From contig CAXXOH010000003.1 in NCBI GenBank assembly GCA_963675185.2, positions 992,001 to 1,056,000 of the forward strand: a stretch of 64,000 bases of DNA, written 5' to 3'. The number at the start of each line of letters is the position of its first letter. The first letter of the stretch is position 1. The position numbers were made by a program, and so were the translations under genes. The stretch is from Ilyobacter_A sp963675185 (GTDB lineage: Bacteria; Fusobacteriota; Fusobacteriia; Fusobacteriales; Fusobacteriaceae). The notes under the pieces are model-generated. The model worked only from the letters and a program-made list of their open reading frames with translations, did no database searches and was not told the origin of the DNA. Positions 46,759-53,594 of the stretch are shown here, in pieces.

Positions 46759-47544
46759 CTAAAAAGTTAAAAGGAACGGGATCCCCATATCTTCAAAAGT
46801 TTTCTTCTCCTCTGAAAGGTATTTCTCTGCCAGCCTGTCAAAGCCCCCTTTTGATCGGAACTCCACTATAAAGCTATTTATCTCTTTTCCAAGTTCATCC
46901 TCGCCTTTCCTATAGCCTATACCCCAGTACTCCACATTTTTTTGAAACTGGTCAAATACAGGCCTCGTGGTGTAAGGGTTCTTTTTCCAGTTTTTAAATA
47001 TAGTCAGGGGATCGTATATAAAGGCGTCGGCTTTCCCCTGGGTAACCTCGAGCACACATGCGGTTTCCTTTTCAAATACCAAAATTTTTGCTTTTGGAAA
47101 GTATTCTTTAGCCACCACATGCCCAGTCGTTCCTTTTTTAACAGCTATGACTCTGCCTTCAGAATTTAAGTCCATTGGCTTGTACACAGGCGAATCCTTA
47201 TTCACAAGAAGAGTTAAGTAAGATCTCAGATAGGGGCTTGAAAAATTTATTGATTTTCTTCTCTGCTCCGTTATCGTCATAGAAGATAGTATGATATCTA
47301 TTTTATTGGTTTTTAAAGCAGGTATCAGTCCTCCAAATGCCATGTTCTCTATTTTCACCTCCCTGCCCATATACTTCCCGAGCTCACGGGCAAAGTCCAC
47401 GCTAAATCCTTCAGGGTTTCCTTTTTCATCAGTCATCTCAAACGGTGGGTAAGCCAATTCCATTCCCACAACCAGTTTTTCTTTTGCAAAAATTGAAACC
47501 GACATTATAATGATCAAAGTAGCTAAAAAAATCTTTTTCAACAT
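46759..47544 (-). CDS. Amino acid ABC transporter substrate-binding protein
   Basis: A periplasmic receptor of 261 residues (SBP family 3). It has a signal peptide (KIFLATLIIIMSVSIFA), then KLVVGMELAYPPFEMTDEKG, the family signature GFSVDFARELGKYMG, and IDIILSSMTITEQRRKSI with the ligand Arg. C-terminal GYRKGEDELGKEIN is typical. No lipobox cysteine is present. It probably feeds the permease and ATPase at 41951-43520, although iolG and iolH and several terminators lie between; the link is inferred because no other such transporter is in view. Confidence 0.92.
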   Translation of the reverse strand: MLKKIFLATLIIIMSVSIFAKEKLVVGMELAYPPFEMTDEKGNPEGFSVDFARELGKYMGREVKIENMAFGGLIPALKTNKIDIILSSMTITEQRRKSINFSSPYLRSYLTLLVNKDSPVYKPMDLNSEGRVIAVKKGTTGHVVAKEYFPKAKILVFEKETACVLEVTQGKADAFIYDPLTIFKNWKKNPYTTRPVFDQFQKNVEYWGIGYRKGEDELGKEINSFIVEFRSKGGFDRLAEKYLSEEKKTFEDMGIPFLLTF

Positions 47545-47631
47545 AACTCGGTACCTCCTATCCTAAAATAAAATCCAGTTCAACAATATAAGCTCTACAA
47601 GGAGTTTTCCAAATTCCTCTAAAATTTTTGG

Positions 47632-47660
47632 TTGAAATTATACCGGTATAGTCTTATAAT
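47632..47660 (+). promoter_or_regulatory. Promoter of the helicase-nuclease genes with a palindrome in the spacer
   Basis: TTGAAA (47632-47637), 17-bp spacer, TATAAT (47655-47660). The perfect palindrome TATACCGGTATA (47639-47650) fills the spacer, so a bound repressor would block RNA polymerase. Confidence 0.75.
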
Positions 47661-47687
47661 TTTAAAAAACTACGGGTTAGGTGGGTT

Positions 47688-49829
47688 ATGGATATAAAGT
47701 TTAGAGAAGATCAAAAAAATATATTGAAGTACAGACACGGAAAGATGGCCATACCGGCTGTGCCGGGAGCAGGCAAGACCTTTGTCCTTAGCCATCTTGC
47801 AGCTAAATTGGTTCGTCAGGAGTTGAAGGACAATGAAAAGCTACTGATACTGACATATATGAATTCAGCCGTTCAAAATTTCAAAGACAAGATAGACGAA
47901 CTATTGCCTTCAGAGGTAGACAAAGAGCACTTCGAGGTCATGACCATACACAAGTTCGCATCGGAGATAATAAAAAACAATTTAGATTACCTGAATATAC
48001 AGGAGGGTTACACACTCATAGAGACTTCAAACCGGGTTTACCTTATGAACTTGGCGGTGAGCAGCTGGAGGCAGGAAAAATGGCAGCAGTTTCAATTTTT
48101 TGTGGATGAGTCCGGCAAAAGCAGAAATAAACACAAAGCATGGCAGGACGAACTGGTGAAACTTTCCCTAAACCTCATATCTAAGTGTAAAAATTATGGC
48201 ATTTCACCCGAGCTCCTACTCTCTAAAACAAAAAAATTCCACAGGGAGAGCATGCTAAAAATAGTAGCCGAGTTTTACGACTCATACCAAAAGCTTTGCA
48301 ATAAGGAGGGGTATCTCGACTACGATGATCTTCTTGCCAACGCCTACAAACTCTTGAGAGAAAACGAGTCTGTGAGGAATGAAATTTCCAGAAAATACAG
48401 GTATGTTTTCGAAGACGAAGCACAGGACAGCAACTACCTGCAGAATAAAATACTTTCTCTTATAGCTGAAGATAATCTAGTAAAAGTAGGGGACGTCAAT
48501 CAAAGTATACTTGCTAGCTTCACGACCTCTTCACCAGAACTATTTAAAAAGTTTTCAAAAGGTCCAGTGTGCAGACTCGATATGTTTACAGCTGGCAGAA
48601 GCTCTAGGGACATTATTGATTTTGCAAACAATTTTGTGTATTTCACAAGAAAAAAGCATCCTATAATGGAAGCTAGAAAGGCTCTGGAAAACCAGATTAT
48701 AAAACCGGTGCCCAAGGGGGAACTGCCTGAAAATCCGGCTCCTAAATTTTTCGGGATAAAAACATATGTATGCAGCTCCGAAGAGGAAGAATTTTTAGCG
48801 ATGGCAAATTTTATGAAAAAATACTCTGAAAGCTATCCCGAAAAAACAACTGCAGTACTTTTCCCGCAAAATTATCAAGTGGAGAAAGGTTTCAATCAGC
48901 TCAAAAAACTCGGATTGAGATGTGAGATTTTAAGCGATCTTCCAAAATCCATAGCAGATGTAATGGATTTTTTAGGAAGCATACTGGACTATTTGGCCAG
49001 GCCTTTTGACAACAGGAAGTTTTTAGACATTGTAGCGAAGTCTATCCCCGACGAGGAGTTTGACGAAAAGGAAGCTTTTCTGGCGTTTCTAAGAGGGTTG
49101 GCTTTAGAAAAATTCTTTTTCCACACACACTCCCTGGATATTCCACAAAAGTTCTTGGAAATGCCATATTGGAAAGATTTTAAAGTACTCATAAAAAAAA
49201 TCAGGGCTCTTTTGGAATACCCTCAAAATTCACTTGAAAGGCTTGTACTTTTCATTGCAGAAATTTTTTCTTTCCAGGGAGAGGCTCTACTTTTTTCAAC
49301 AAAGGTGTCAGAGGATCTCAAGAGGGTTATAAAACTCAACCCCAAGTGGACCATAAGGGATCTAGCTAACGACTTGAAAAAAACCAGGAACAACCAGTTT
49401 TCTTATCTAGCAAAAGCCGTACAGCTGGAAAGCGGGGTAAAGACCACAAGCGGAGAAAAACTCATCCTGTCCACATATCACAAAAGCAAAGGTATGGAGT
49501 GGGACATGGTATATCTCTTCGGCGTAAACTCCCATAATTTTCCTGCATACTTAGGGGACAACGAGTACGGCAAGCAGGAGTACCTTAAAAAGGAATTTCA
49601 GTACCCACAAAGTTATGCAAACTACGAATTTAAAAAACTATTCATAAAAAAAGACTACGAAAATCACGTCAGCAGTGCAAAAATAGAGAAAATATGCGAG
49701 AGTATTCGGCTACTCTATGTGGGCATGACTAGAGCTAAGGAAGCACTTGTCATAAGCGGAAGCAAGGAGAAGGAGCTTTTTTATCTGAGTGAATTTGAAA
49801 GGTATATAGAAAGTAAAAAAGGTGATTAA
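47688..49829 (+). CDS. UvrD/Rep/AddA-type superfamily 1 helicase
   Basis: A 713-residue SF1A DNA helicase. It has the Q-motif (FREDQKNIL), Walker A (AVPGAGKTFVLSHL), motif Ia (LTYMNSAVQNFKDKI), DEXQ box (VFEDEAQDSNYLQNK), motif III (VKVGDVNQSILASF), motif V (LSTYHKSKGMEWDMVYLFG, residue about 600) and motif VI (IRLLYVGMTRAKEALVIS). It is followed by a Fe-S nuclease gene, whose TTG start overlaps or abuts this stop. The pair resembles a reduced AddAB or RecB-like repair nuclease-helicase. It could act in recombination repair or in defence. Confidence 0.88.
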   Translation: MDIKFREDQKNILKYRHGKMAIPAVPGAGKTFVLSHLAAKLVRQELKDNEKLLILTYMNSAVQNFKDKIDELLPSEVDKEHFEVMTIHKFASEIIKNNLDYLNIQEGYTLIETSNRVYLMNLAVSSWRQEKWQQFQFFVDESGKSRNKHKAWQDELVKLSLNLISKCKNYGISPELLLSKTKKFHRESMLKIVAEFYDSYQKLCNKEGYLDYDDLLANAYKLLRENESVRNEISRKYRYVFEDEAQDSNYLQNKILSLIAEDNLVKVGDVNQSILASFTTSSPELFKKFSKGPVCRLDMFTAGRSSRDIIDFANNFVYFTRKKHPIMEARKALENQIIKPVPKGELPENPAPKFFGIKTYVCSSEEEEFLAMANFMKKYSESYPEKTTAVLFPQNYQVEKGFNQLKKLGLRCEILSDLPKSIADVMDFLGSILDYLARPFDNRKFLDIVAKSIPDEEFDEKEAFLAFLRGLALEKFFFHTHSLDIPQKFLEMPYWKDFKVLIKKIRALLEYPQNSLERLVLFIAEIFSFQGEALLFSTKVSEDLKRVIKLNPKWTIRDLANDLKKTRNNQFSYLAKAVQLESGVKTTSGEKLILSTYHKSKGMEWDMVYLFGVNSHNFPAYLGDNEYGKQEYLKKEFQYPQSYANYEFKKLFIKKDYENHVSSAKIEKICESIRLLYVGMTRAKEALVISGSKEKELFYLSEFERYIESKKGD

Positions 49830-49830
49830 T

Positions 49831-50541
49831 TTGGATATAAGACAGAAAAAAAATTTTTTTTACAGCCAAAATTCTCTAAAAACTTTTTTGGAATGCCCAA
49901 AAAAGTTTAAATATAGGTATATAGAGGGTATAAGCTGGAGCAGGTCAGACGAGTTGGTGAAGGAGGCCATAGAAGACGGGGAAACCCTGCACTCTGTGGC
50001 CGAAAGGTACTTTCTCGGAATAGAAGATGACTTCTACTACAAAAACAGAGATAAGACTCTGATCTGGATGGAAAATTTAAAAAAAGCTTTCCCGTTGAAA
50101 ACAGAGGATATCTACAGGTGCGAGTACGATATAAGACAGAGAAAAGAAGGAATCAACCTGATGGCCAGATACGATTTAATCAATTTTAAATTCACTGGAG
50201 AAATAGAAATCTTTGACTGGAAAACCAATAAAACCGAGTTCGATAAAAAGGTAATAGAAGACTCCCTACAGACGAAAATATACCTTTTTCTCCTTACTGA
50301 AAATTTAAACCTTTTCAATATAAATTACTTTAAATTTAAAAATATATCCATGACATATTGGCAAGTTAAATTTCCAAATTCTCCAATAAAAATAGAATAC
50401 TCCTCGCAATCCCACAACGATAATAAAGCTTATCTCAAGAACTTAATTGAAACCATAGATTCCTACGATTTCAACAACTATAAAAAAGTTCCTATCAAAA
50501 GCTGCAATTTTTGCGAGTTCTCTTCTATATGCGAAGATTAA
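49831..50541 (+). CDS. PD-(D/E)XK nuclease with probable Fe-S cluster (Cas4/AddB-like)
   Basis: A 236-residue nuclease. The N-terminal YSQNSLKTFLECPKKFKYRY carries the first Fe-S cysteine. The GETLHSVAERYF segment supplies the His/Glu region. The catalytic core is EIEIFDWKTNK (D-x10-15-E-x-K type, residue about 130). The end KSCNFCEFSSICED holds three cysteines that complete a 4Fe-4S site as in Cas4 and AddB. I prefer the TTG at 49831 (GGTG six bases upstream); a GTG at 49822 would overlap the helicase gene. Coupling to the helicase implies a joint machine. Confidence 0.83.
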   Translation: MDIRQKKNFFYSQNSLKTFLECPKKFKYRYIEGISWSRSDELVKEAIEDGETLHSVAERYFLGIEDDFYYKNRDKTLIWMENLKKAFPLKTEDIYRCEYDIRQRKEGINLMARYDLINFKFTGEIEIFDWKTNKTEFDKKVIEDSLQTKIYLFLLTENLNLFNINYFKFKNISMTYWQVKFPNSPIKIEYSSQSHNDNKAYLKNLIETIDSYDFNNYKKVPIKSCNFCEFSSICED

Positions 50542-50544
50542 TAA

Positions 50545-50567
50545 ACCACGCACATGGTGTGCGTGGT
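50545..50567 (+). terminator. Terminator between convergent genes
   Basis: Stem ACCACGCAC / GTGCGTGGT with loop ATGGT. It follows the nuclease stop by 3 nt and abuts the stop of the convergent small gene, so it may serve both strands. Confidence 0.8.
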
Positions 50568-50852
50568 CTATTTCCATTTTTTTGCCTTTTTTTCTTTTTT
50601 CTGATTCTTCTTCAACGATTTCATATACTTGTATGTATTCTTAAACGCAGCATATTTTCCTTTTATAGCACGGGAGAACTCCTTTATTGTGACAAAAAAA
50701 TCCCTTGCAACTAAAGCTGCTAAAAAATAAACCTTTTTAAGCTTCGTGTATTTATATACCTCACCACAATTCGGACATCTATACTTTGCTACTTTATCAG
50801 ATATCTTCATTTTTTTTTTACATTTAGGGCACTTCAAAACTATCTTTCTCAC
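50568..50852 (-). CDS. Small zinc-ribbon protein with basic tail
   Basis: A 94-residue protein of unknown role. The N-terminus has two CxxC pairs (LKCPKCKKKMK and YRCPNCGEVYK) forming a zinc ribbon. The rest is rich in lysine and aromatic residues, with a middle segment VYFLAALVARDFFVTI and a tail NQKKEKKAKKWK. AGGAGGTAGGTTGTG precedes the start. The basic tail suggests nucleic acid or membrane contact. It is convergent with the nuclease gene and 10 nt after the next minus-strand gene, so the two small genes may be one operon. Confidence 0.7.
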   Translation of the reverse strand: MRKIVLKCPKCKKKMKISDKVAKYRCPNCGEVYKYTKLKKVYFLAALVARDFFVTIKEFSRAIKGKYAAFKNTYKYMKSLKKNQKKEKKAKKWK

Positions 50853-50862
50853 AACCTACCTC

Positions 50863-51255
50863 CTACTTTTCAAGGTACTCTTCTACATCTGCTGCCACAC
50901 CTTCAAACCCCTTCAGTTCAGAAACTTTGGAGTAGACACCAAAAAGTTTTATCTCTAAATTTCCAACAATGTCCACACTTGGATCTTTACCAATCTTTAG
51001 AGCCCTTTTTTGCTCTTTTCCCTCAACTCTTACCGTAAACATACCGCCTTCAAACCCGATTATCTCAACTCGAGAGACGAGATTTTTTAGCTCTTCACCC
51101 CTGTCCTTTTCTTTCCTTTTTTCCGAGTTCAGCCTTTTTACCTCTGCCCTTTTTTTATTCTTTTTCTCTTCTAAACACCTGTTCTTTTTTAGTTTAGATT
51201 TAACCTTCCCCCTGTCTTTTCCACGGGGTTTTTCCTTTCCTAATCCCTTTTGCAT
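50863..51255 (-). CDS. Lysine-rich hypothetical protein
   Basis: I do not recognise this 130-residue protein. The first 55 residues are extremely rich in Lys, Arg and Glu (GKEKPRGKDRGKVKSKLKK) and probably disordered. The last 75 form a small alpha/beta domain (SRVEIIGFEGGMFTVRVEG and GNLEIKLFGVYSKVSE). GGAGAAGGTC lies before the ATG. It precedes the zinc-ribbon gene on the same strand. An RNA- or ribosome-related role would fit the basic tail, but nothing shows it directly. Confidence 0.6.
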   Translation of the reverse strand: MQKGLGKEKPRGKDRGKVKSKLKKNRCLEEKKNKKRAEVKRLNSEKRKEKDRGEELKNLVSRVEIIGFEGGMFTVRVEGKEQKRALKIGKDPSVDIVGNLEIKLFGVYSKVSELKGFEGVAADVEEYLEK

Positions 51256-51576
51256 GACCTTCTCCTTTTTTCTTCTTCATTAAGACATTATATCTTAAAA
51301 ACCTTCCTCGTGCAAAATAATATTTCACATCAGATAAATTCCATTTATTTATCCAACGGCTCTGTTTGCTAATTTTTTTAACTCCTCGATAAATAGCTTA
51401 GAAAAATTTTTATTCCAAGGTACAACTTTACTTAAAGATATTAAGTCTAAATAAGGGATTGGCATTCTAAAAACTCTCCACAGCCTCAATAAATATATGT
51501 AAAACTTCTCGATAAAATAGTATAATAAAGTATGATATGCGCTAACCCTAAATACAGAAAAAGGAGGATCGCTAAC
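51256..51576. other. Intergenic region upstream of the Smr-domain gene
   Basis: About 320 bp between divergent genes. A TATAAT at 51521-51526 is the likely -10 for the Smr gene, but its -35 (TGTAAA) is weak. No other gene is supported. Confidence 0.5.
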
Positions 51577-52041
51577 ATGCTGATAGACCTTCATAATATG
51601 AACTATTACGAGGCCATAAGACATTTTGTCAGAAGATACAACGAACTCTTGAAAAGCGGTAGAATAGAGGTGATCGAAGTCGTTCATGGTTATGGCGCCA
51701 GCGGCAAGGGCGGGGTAATCAAGAGAAAGCTGCAGGCTTACCTCAAGGAACACCGAGATTACCTAGATTTCGAGTTCAACTCAAGTTCAAAAGGTATAAA
51801 TCAGGGCTGCACATTGGTGCTCCCAAAGAGAATTCTACCGGAATTAAAAGATATCTTGGAAAATGATATTTTAGATTTCTGCAGCAACACTCCAAAAACA
51901 ATGGAAAAAATAACAGGGTACCTTTACAAAAAATATGAAGAAAAAAAAATAAAAGAAACAGTCAGATCTCTTACAAAAAAAGGAGAGTTGTCAGAAGAAT
52001 TAAAAAAACGCAGCGTGGCTTACGTAAAAAAACGCAACTAG
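51577..52041 (+). CDS. Smr-domain protein
   Basis: A 154-residue protein. The first 75 residues match the small MutS-related (Smr) domain: MLIDLHNMNYYEAIRHFVRR and the core IEVVHGYGASGKGGVIKRKL, a variant of the HGxGxG motif. Smr domains bind or cut structured DNA or, in translation rescue, mRNA on stalled ribosomes. The C-terminal half is charged and helical, perhaps a winged-helix (MEKITGYLYKKYEEKKIKET). The ATG at 51577 is favoured by AAGGAGG nine bases upstream over a start 15 codons earlier. Confidence 0.78.
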   Translation: MLIDLHNMNYYEAIRHFVRRYNELLKSGRIEVIEVVHGYGASGKGGVIKRKLQAYLKEHRDYLDFEFNSSSKGINQGCTLVLPKRILPELKDILENDILDFCSNTPKTMEKITGYLYKKYEEKKIKETVRSLTKKGELSEELKKRSVAYVKKRN

Positions 52042-52073
52042 CACAAATTTCGACGAAAAAAAGGGGTGGAATA

Positions 52074-52568
52074 TTGAAAAAAATATTTATTTTATTTATA
52101 ATAATAGCTTCAAATGCTCTAGCTGCAGGAAGATTCGACAGGCTGAATTGGGGGGATTCCGCTTTTCAAGTTAAGCTTACCTACTCAGCTGCAAAAGAGA
52201 TAAAATCAGAATCCGGAATCACGGTGTTGTCTTCAGATTATCCGGAGGAAGATGTGGACTGGTACAAGTTCTCTTTCCAAAATGACAAGCTTTACCAAAT
52301 CGAATTAAAGTACGATAACGACATCAGCTTTGAAGATCTGGAAAGTATATACAGCGACCTGGTCGAGTCTTACGGTATTTCCGAAAGCAAGGAGATAGAT
52401 TATTCAGAAGGCGGGTTTAATTTTATAGGAAATGAAAAAATTTGGACTCAAGATGACTCGCTTATAATTTTGAGGGGAATAGACAAGTACAATTCAAACG
52501 ATGACATAGTTGAATCCGAGCTGTATCTTATACACCAGCAGCTACCTGCACTGTCGAACAAAAAATAA
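52074..52568 (+). CDS. Small exported protein of unknown function
   Basis: A 164-residue protein starting with TTG (GGGGTGG upstream). The signal peptide is KKIFILFIIIASNALA, with cleavage before AGRFDRLNWG. The mature part is acidic and contains repeats of aromatic-aspartate strands (DVDWYKFSFQNDKLYQIELK). WGDS near its start recalls small periplasmic domains that begin with a W-G motif and resemble SmpA-like folds. No cysteine is present. It is 32 nt after the Smr gene and may share its transcript. Function unknown. Confidence 0.7.
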   Translation: MKKIFILFIIIASNALAAGRFDRLNWGDSAFQVKLTYSAAKEIKSESGITVLSSDYPEEDVDWYKFSFQNDKLYQIELKYDNDISFEDLESIYSDLVESYGISESKEIDYSEGGFNFIGNEKIWTQDDSLIILRGIDKYNSNDDIVESELYLIHQQLPALSNKK

Positions 52569-52579
52569 TAGCACTTTTA

Positions 52580-52605
52580 CAAAATCTCAGCTCAGTCTGG
52601 GATTT
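52580..52605 (+). terminator. Terminator after the exported protein gene
   Basis: Stem AAAATCTCAG / CTGGGATTTT with one G-T pair and a 6-nt loop, followed by T-rich sequence. It lies 11 nt after the stop codon. Confidence 0.8.
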
Positions 52606-53045
52606 TTCATTTTCAAAAAAATCAACAAGAATATCATTTTTTACATTTTTAGAACACAGCGTTCTAAAATGCAGAAATTTATGTTGTTTTTTTTTTGAAA
52701 AACTCTATTTTTCGACAACTCTTTTATCTTATAAAAATTCATTTTTAAAAAATATTTTTTTTTAAAATGAATCTAAGCTAGCATTTTCAGTGAAAATTCA
52801 ACACACACTTAAAATTAATAAAAATTAATTTTTGTTTTTTATTTTTTTTACTCAAACTATTCCATTTAAAAAAATAAAATTTCCGCTAACAAAACTCCAG
52901 TTTTGCAAAAAAATATAATTTTTGGATACTTTTAATATTGTTTTTAAAGTGATCCTGATTAAAAAAACATTCCATTACAGAAATTCTAAAAAATACAGTA
53001 TAAAATGCATCCATTACGGATCAATTGTTGATACTTCTGAACCCA
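52606..53045. other. Very AT-rich spacer before the tandem peptide genes
   Basis: About 440 bp, with long runs of A and T. No frame has both a ribosome site and a convincing protein. It may insulate the peptide operon or be a decayed region. Confidence 0.5.
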
Positions 53046-53074
53046 TTGACTTTGCTGGGCTAACGCTATATACT
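53046..53074 (+). promoter_or_regulatory. Promoter of the tandem peptide operon
   Basis: TTGACT (53046-53051), 17-bp spacer, TATACT (53069-53074). The expected start is near 53081, giving a leader of about 39 nt. The identical hexamer pair and spacing occurs before the AbrB-type gene at 61946-61974. Confidence 0.75.
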
Positions 53075-53119
53075 ACTAGTGAAAAGAGAAAAACAAATAT
53101 TTAAAAGGAGATGAGTTTT

Positions 53120-53200
53120 ATGGAATTCGGTATCATCGCTGGATATATGCTTGGGCTTAAAGTCGTAACTGATATCATTAAAAAAGAACTTCAAAAATAA
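53120..53200 (+). CDS. Tandem amphipathic small peptide, copy 1 (26 aa)
   Basis: A 26-residue peptide starting MEFGIIAGYMLGLKVVTDII, ending with a charged tail of two Lys, Glu, Leu, Gln and Lys. Gly at 4, 8 and 12 gives a GxxxGxxxG glycine zipper in the hydrophobic half, so the chain may form a membrane helix or helical oligomer. AAGGAGATGAG sits 5-8 bases before the ATG. It is the first of three units repeated every 108 bp. Nothing matches a named family that I recognise. Possible roles are a membrane-active peptide (phenol-soluble-modulin-like or type I toxin-like) or a small regulator of a membrane protein. Confidence 0.72.
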   Translation: MEFGIIAGYMLGLKVVTDIIKKELQK

Positions 53201-53227
53201 CTTTATCAAAAAAAGGAGATGAGTTTT

Positions 53228-53302
53228 ATGGAATTCGGTATCATTGCTGGATATATGCTTGGGCTTAAAGTCGTAACTGACATCATTAAAAAAGAACTTT
53301 AA
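53228..53302 (+). CDS. Tandem amphipathic small peptide, copy 2 (24 aa)
   Basis: Identical to copy 1 for 24 residues. A C-to-T change turns the Gln25 codon CAA into TAA, so the last two residues are lost. Two other differences from copy 1 are silent (ATC to ATT at Ile6, GAT to GAC at Asp18). The ribosome site is unchanged. Keeping the protein while changing third bases supports translation on this strand. Confidence 0.72.
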   Translation: MEFGIIAGYMLGLKVVTDIIKKEL

Positions 53303-53335
53303 AAATAACTTTATCAAAAAAAGGAGATGAGTTTT

Positions 53336-53416
53336 ATGGAATTCGGTATCATTGCTGGATATATGCTTGGACTTAAAGTCGTAGCTGACATCGTTAAAAA
53401 AGAACTTCAAAAATAA
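53336..53416 (+). CDS. Tandem amphipathic small peptide, copy 3 (26 aa)
   Basis: Full length, 26 residues. Compared with copy 1 it has silent changes at Ile6, Gly12 and Asp18, and two conservative replacements, Thr17 to Ala and Ile20 to Val. The ribosome site AAGGAGATGAG is unchanged. A short degenerate remnant reading KAATDII then stop lies just downstream (53425-53448), so a fourth unit may once have existed. Confidence 0.72.
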   Translation: MEFGIIAGYMLGLKVVADIVKKELQK

Positions 53417-53533
53417 CTCTATCAAAAGCAGCGACAGACATCATTTAATTAATCAGATCAAAATAGATTTTCAGAAGGCTTTAAAAGATAAATACTCATA
53501 AGTAGTCTACAATTAAATATTGATATTAAGACT

Positions 53534-53557
53534 ACAGGGTGACAGACCCTGTTTTTT
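53534..53557 (+). terminator. Terminator of the tandem peptide operon
   Basis: Stem ACAGGGT (53534-53540) / ACCCTGT (53546-53552), loop GACAG, followed by TTTTT. An outer pair GTAGTCT / AGACTAC (53501-53535) overlaps its left side and could form a competing hairpin. Confidence 0.88.
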
Positions 53558-53571
53558 ATTTTTTTGAAAAA

Positions 53572-53594
53572 AATCTCGGTAAAAAACCGAGATT
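53572..53594 (-). terminator. Terminator after the EamA transporter gene
   Basis: Stem AATCTCGGT / ACCGAGATT with a 5-nt loop; on the minus strand it is followed by a run of T. It overlaps the stop codon of the transporter gene and is convergent with the peptide operon terminator. Confidence 0.85.

Larger units (their letters stand above)
53120..53425 (+). repeat. 108-bp tandem repeat array (three units)
   Basis: Start codons lie at 53120, 53228 and 53336, exactly 108 bp apart. Each unit includes a ribosome site, a peptide gene and a short AT-rich spacer (ACTTTATCAAAA). The units differ at only a few positions. Confidence 0.95.

Noticed and set aside
51349..51753. A 134-residue minus-strand frame overlapping the Smr gene
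   Set aside because: It runs antisense to a well-supported gene and has no ribosome site. The tail in 51349-51480 is mildly protein-like, so a decayed gene is possible but not supported.
52922..53104. A 60-residue plus-strand frame upstream of the peptide array
   Set aside because: No ribosome site, very AT-rich composition, and the predicted promoter of the array lies inside it.
53066..53425. A repetitive 119-residue frame on the minus strand across the tandem peptide array
   Set aside because: It stays open only because 108 is a multiple of 3. It lacks a good ribosome site, while each plus-strand unit has one, and differences between units are mostly silent only on the plus strand.
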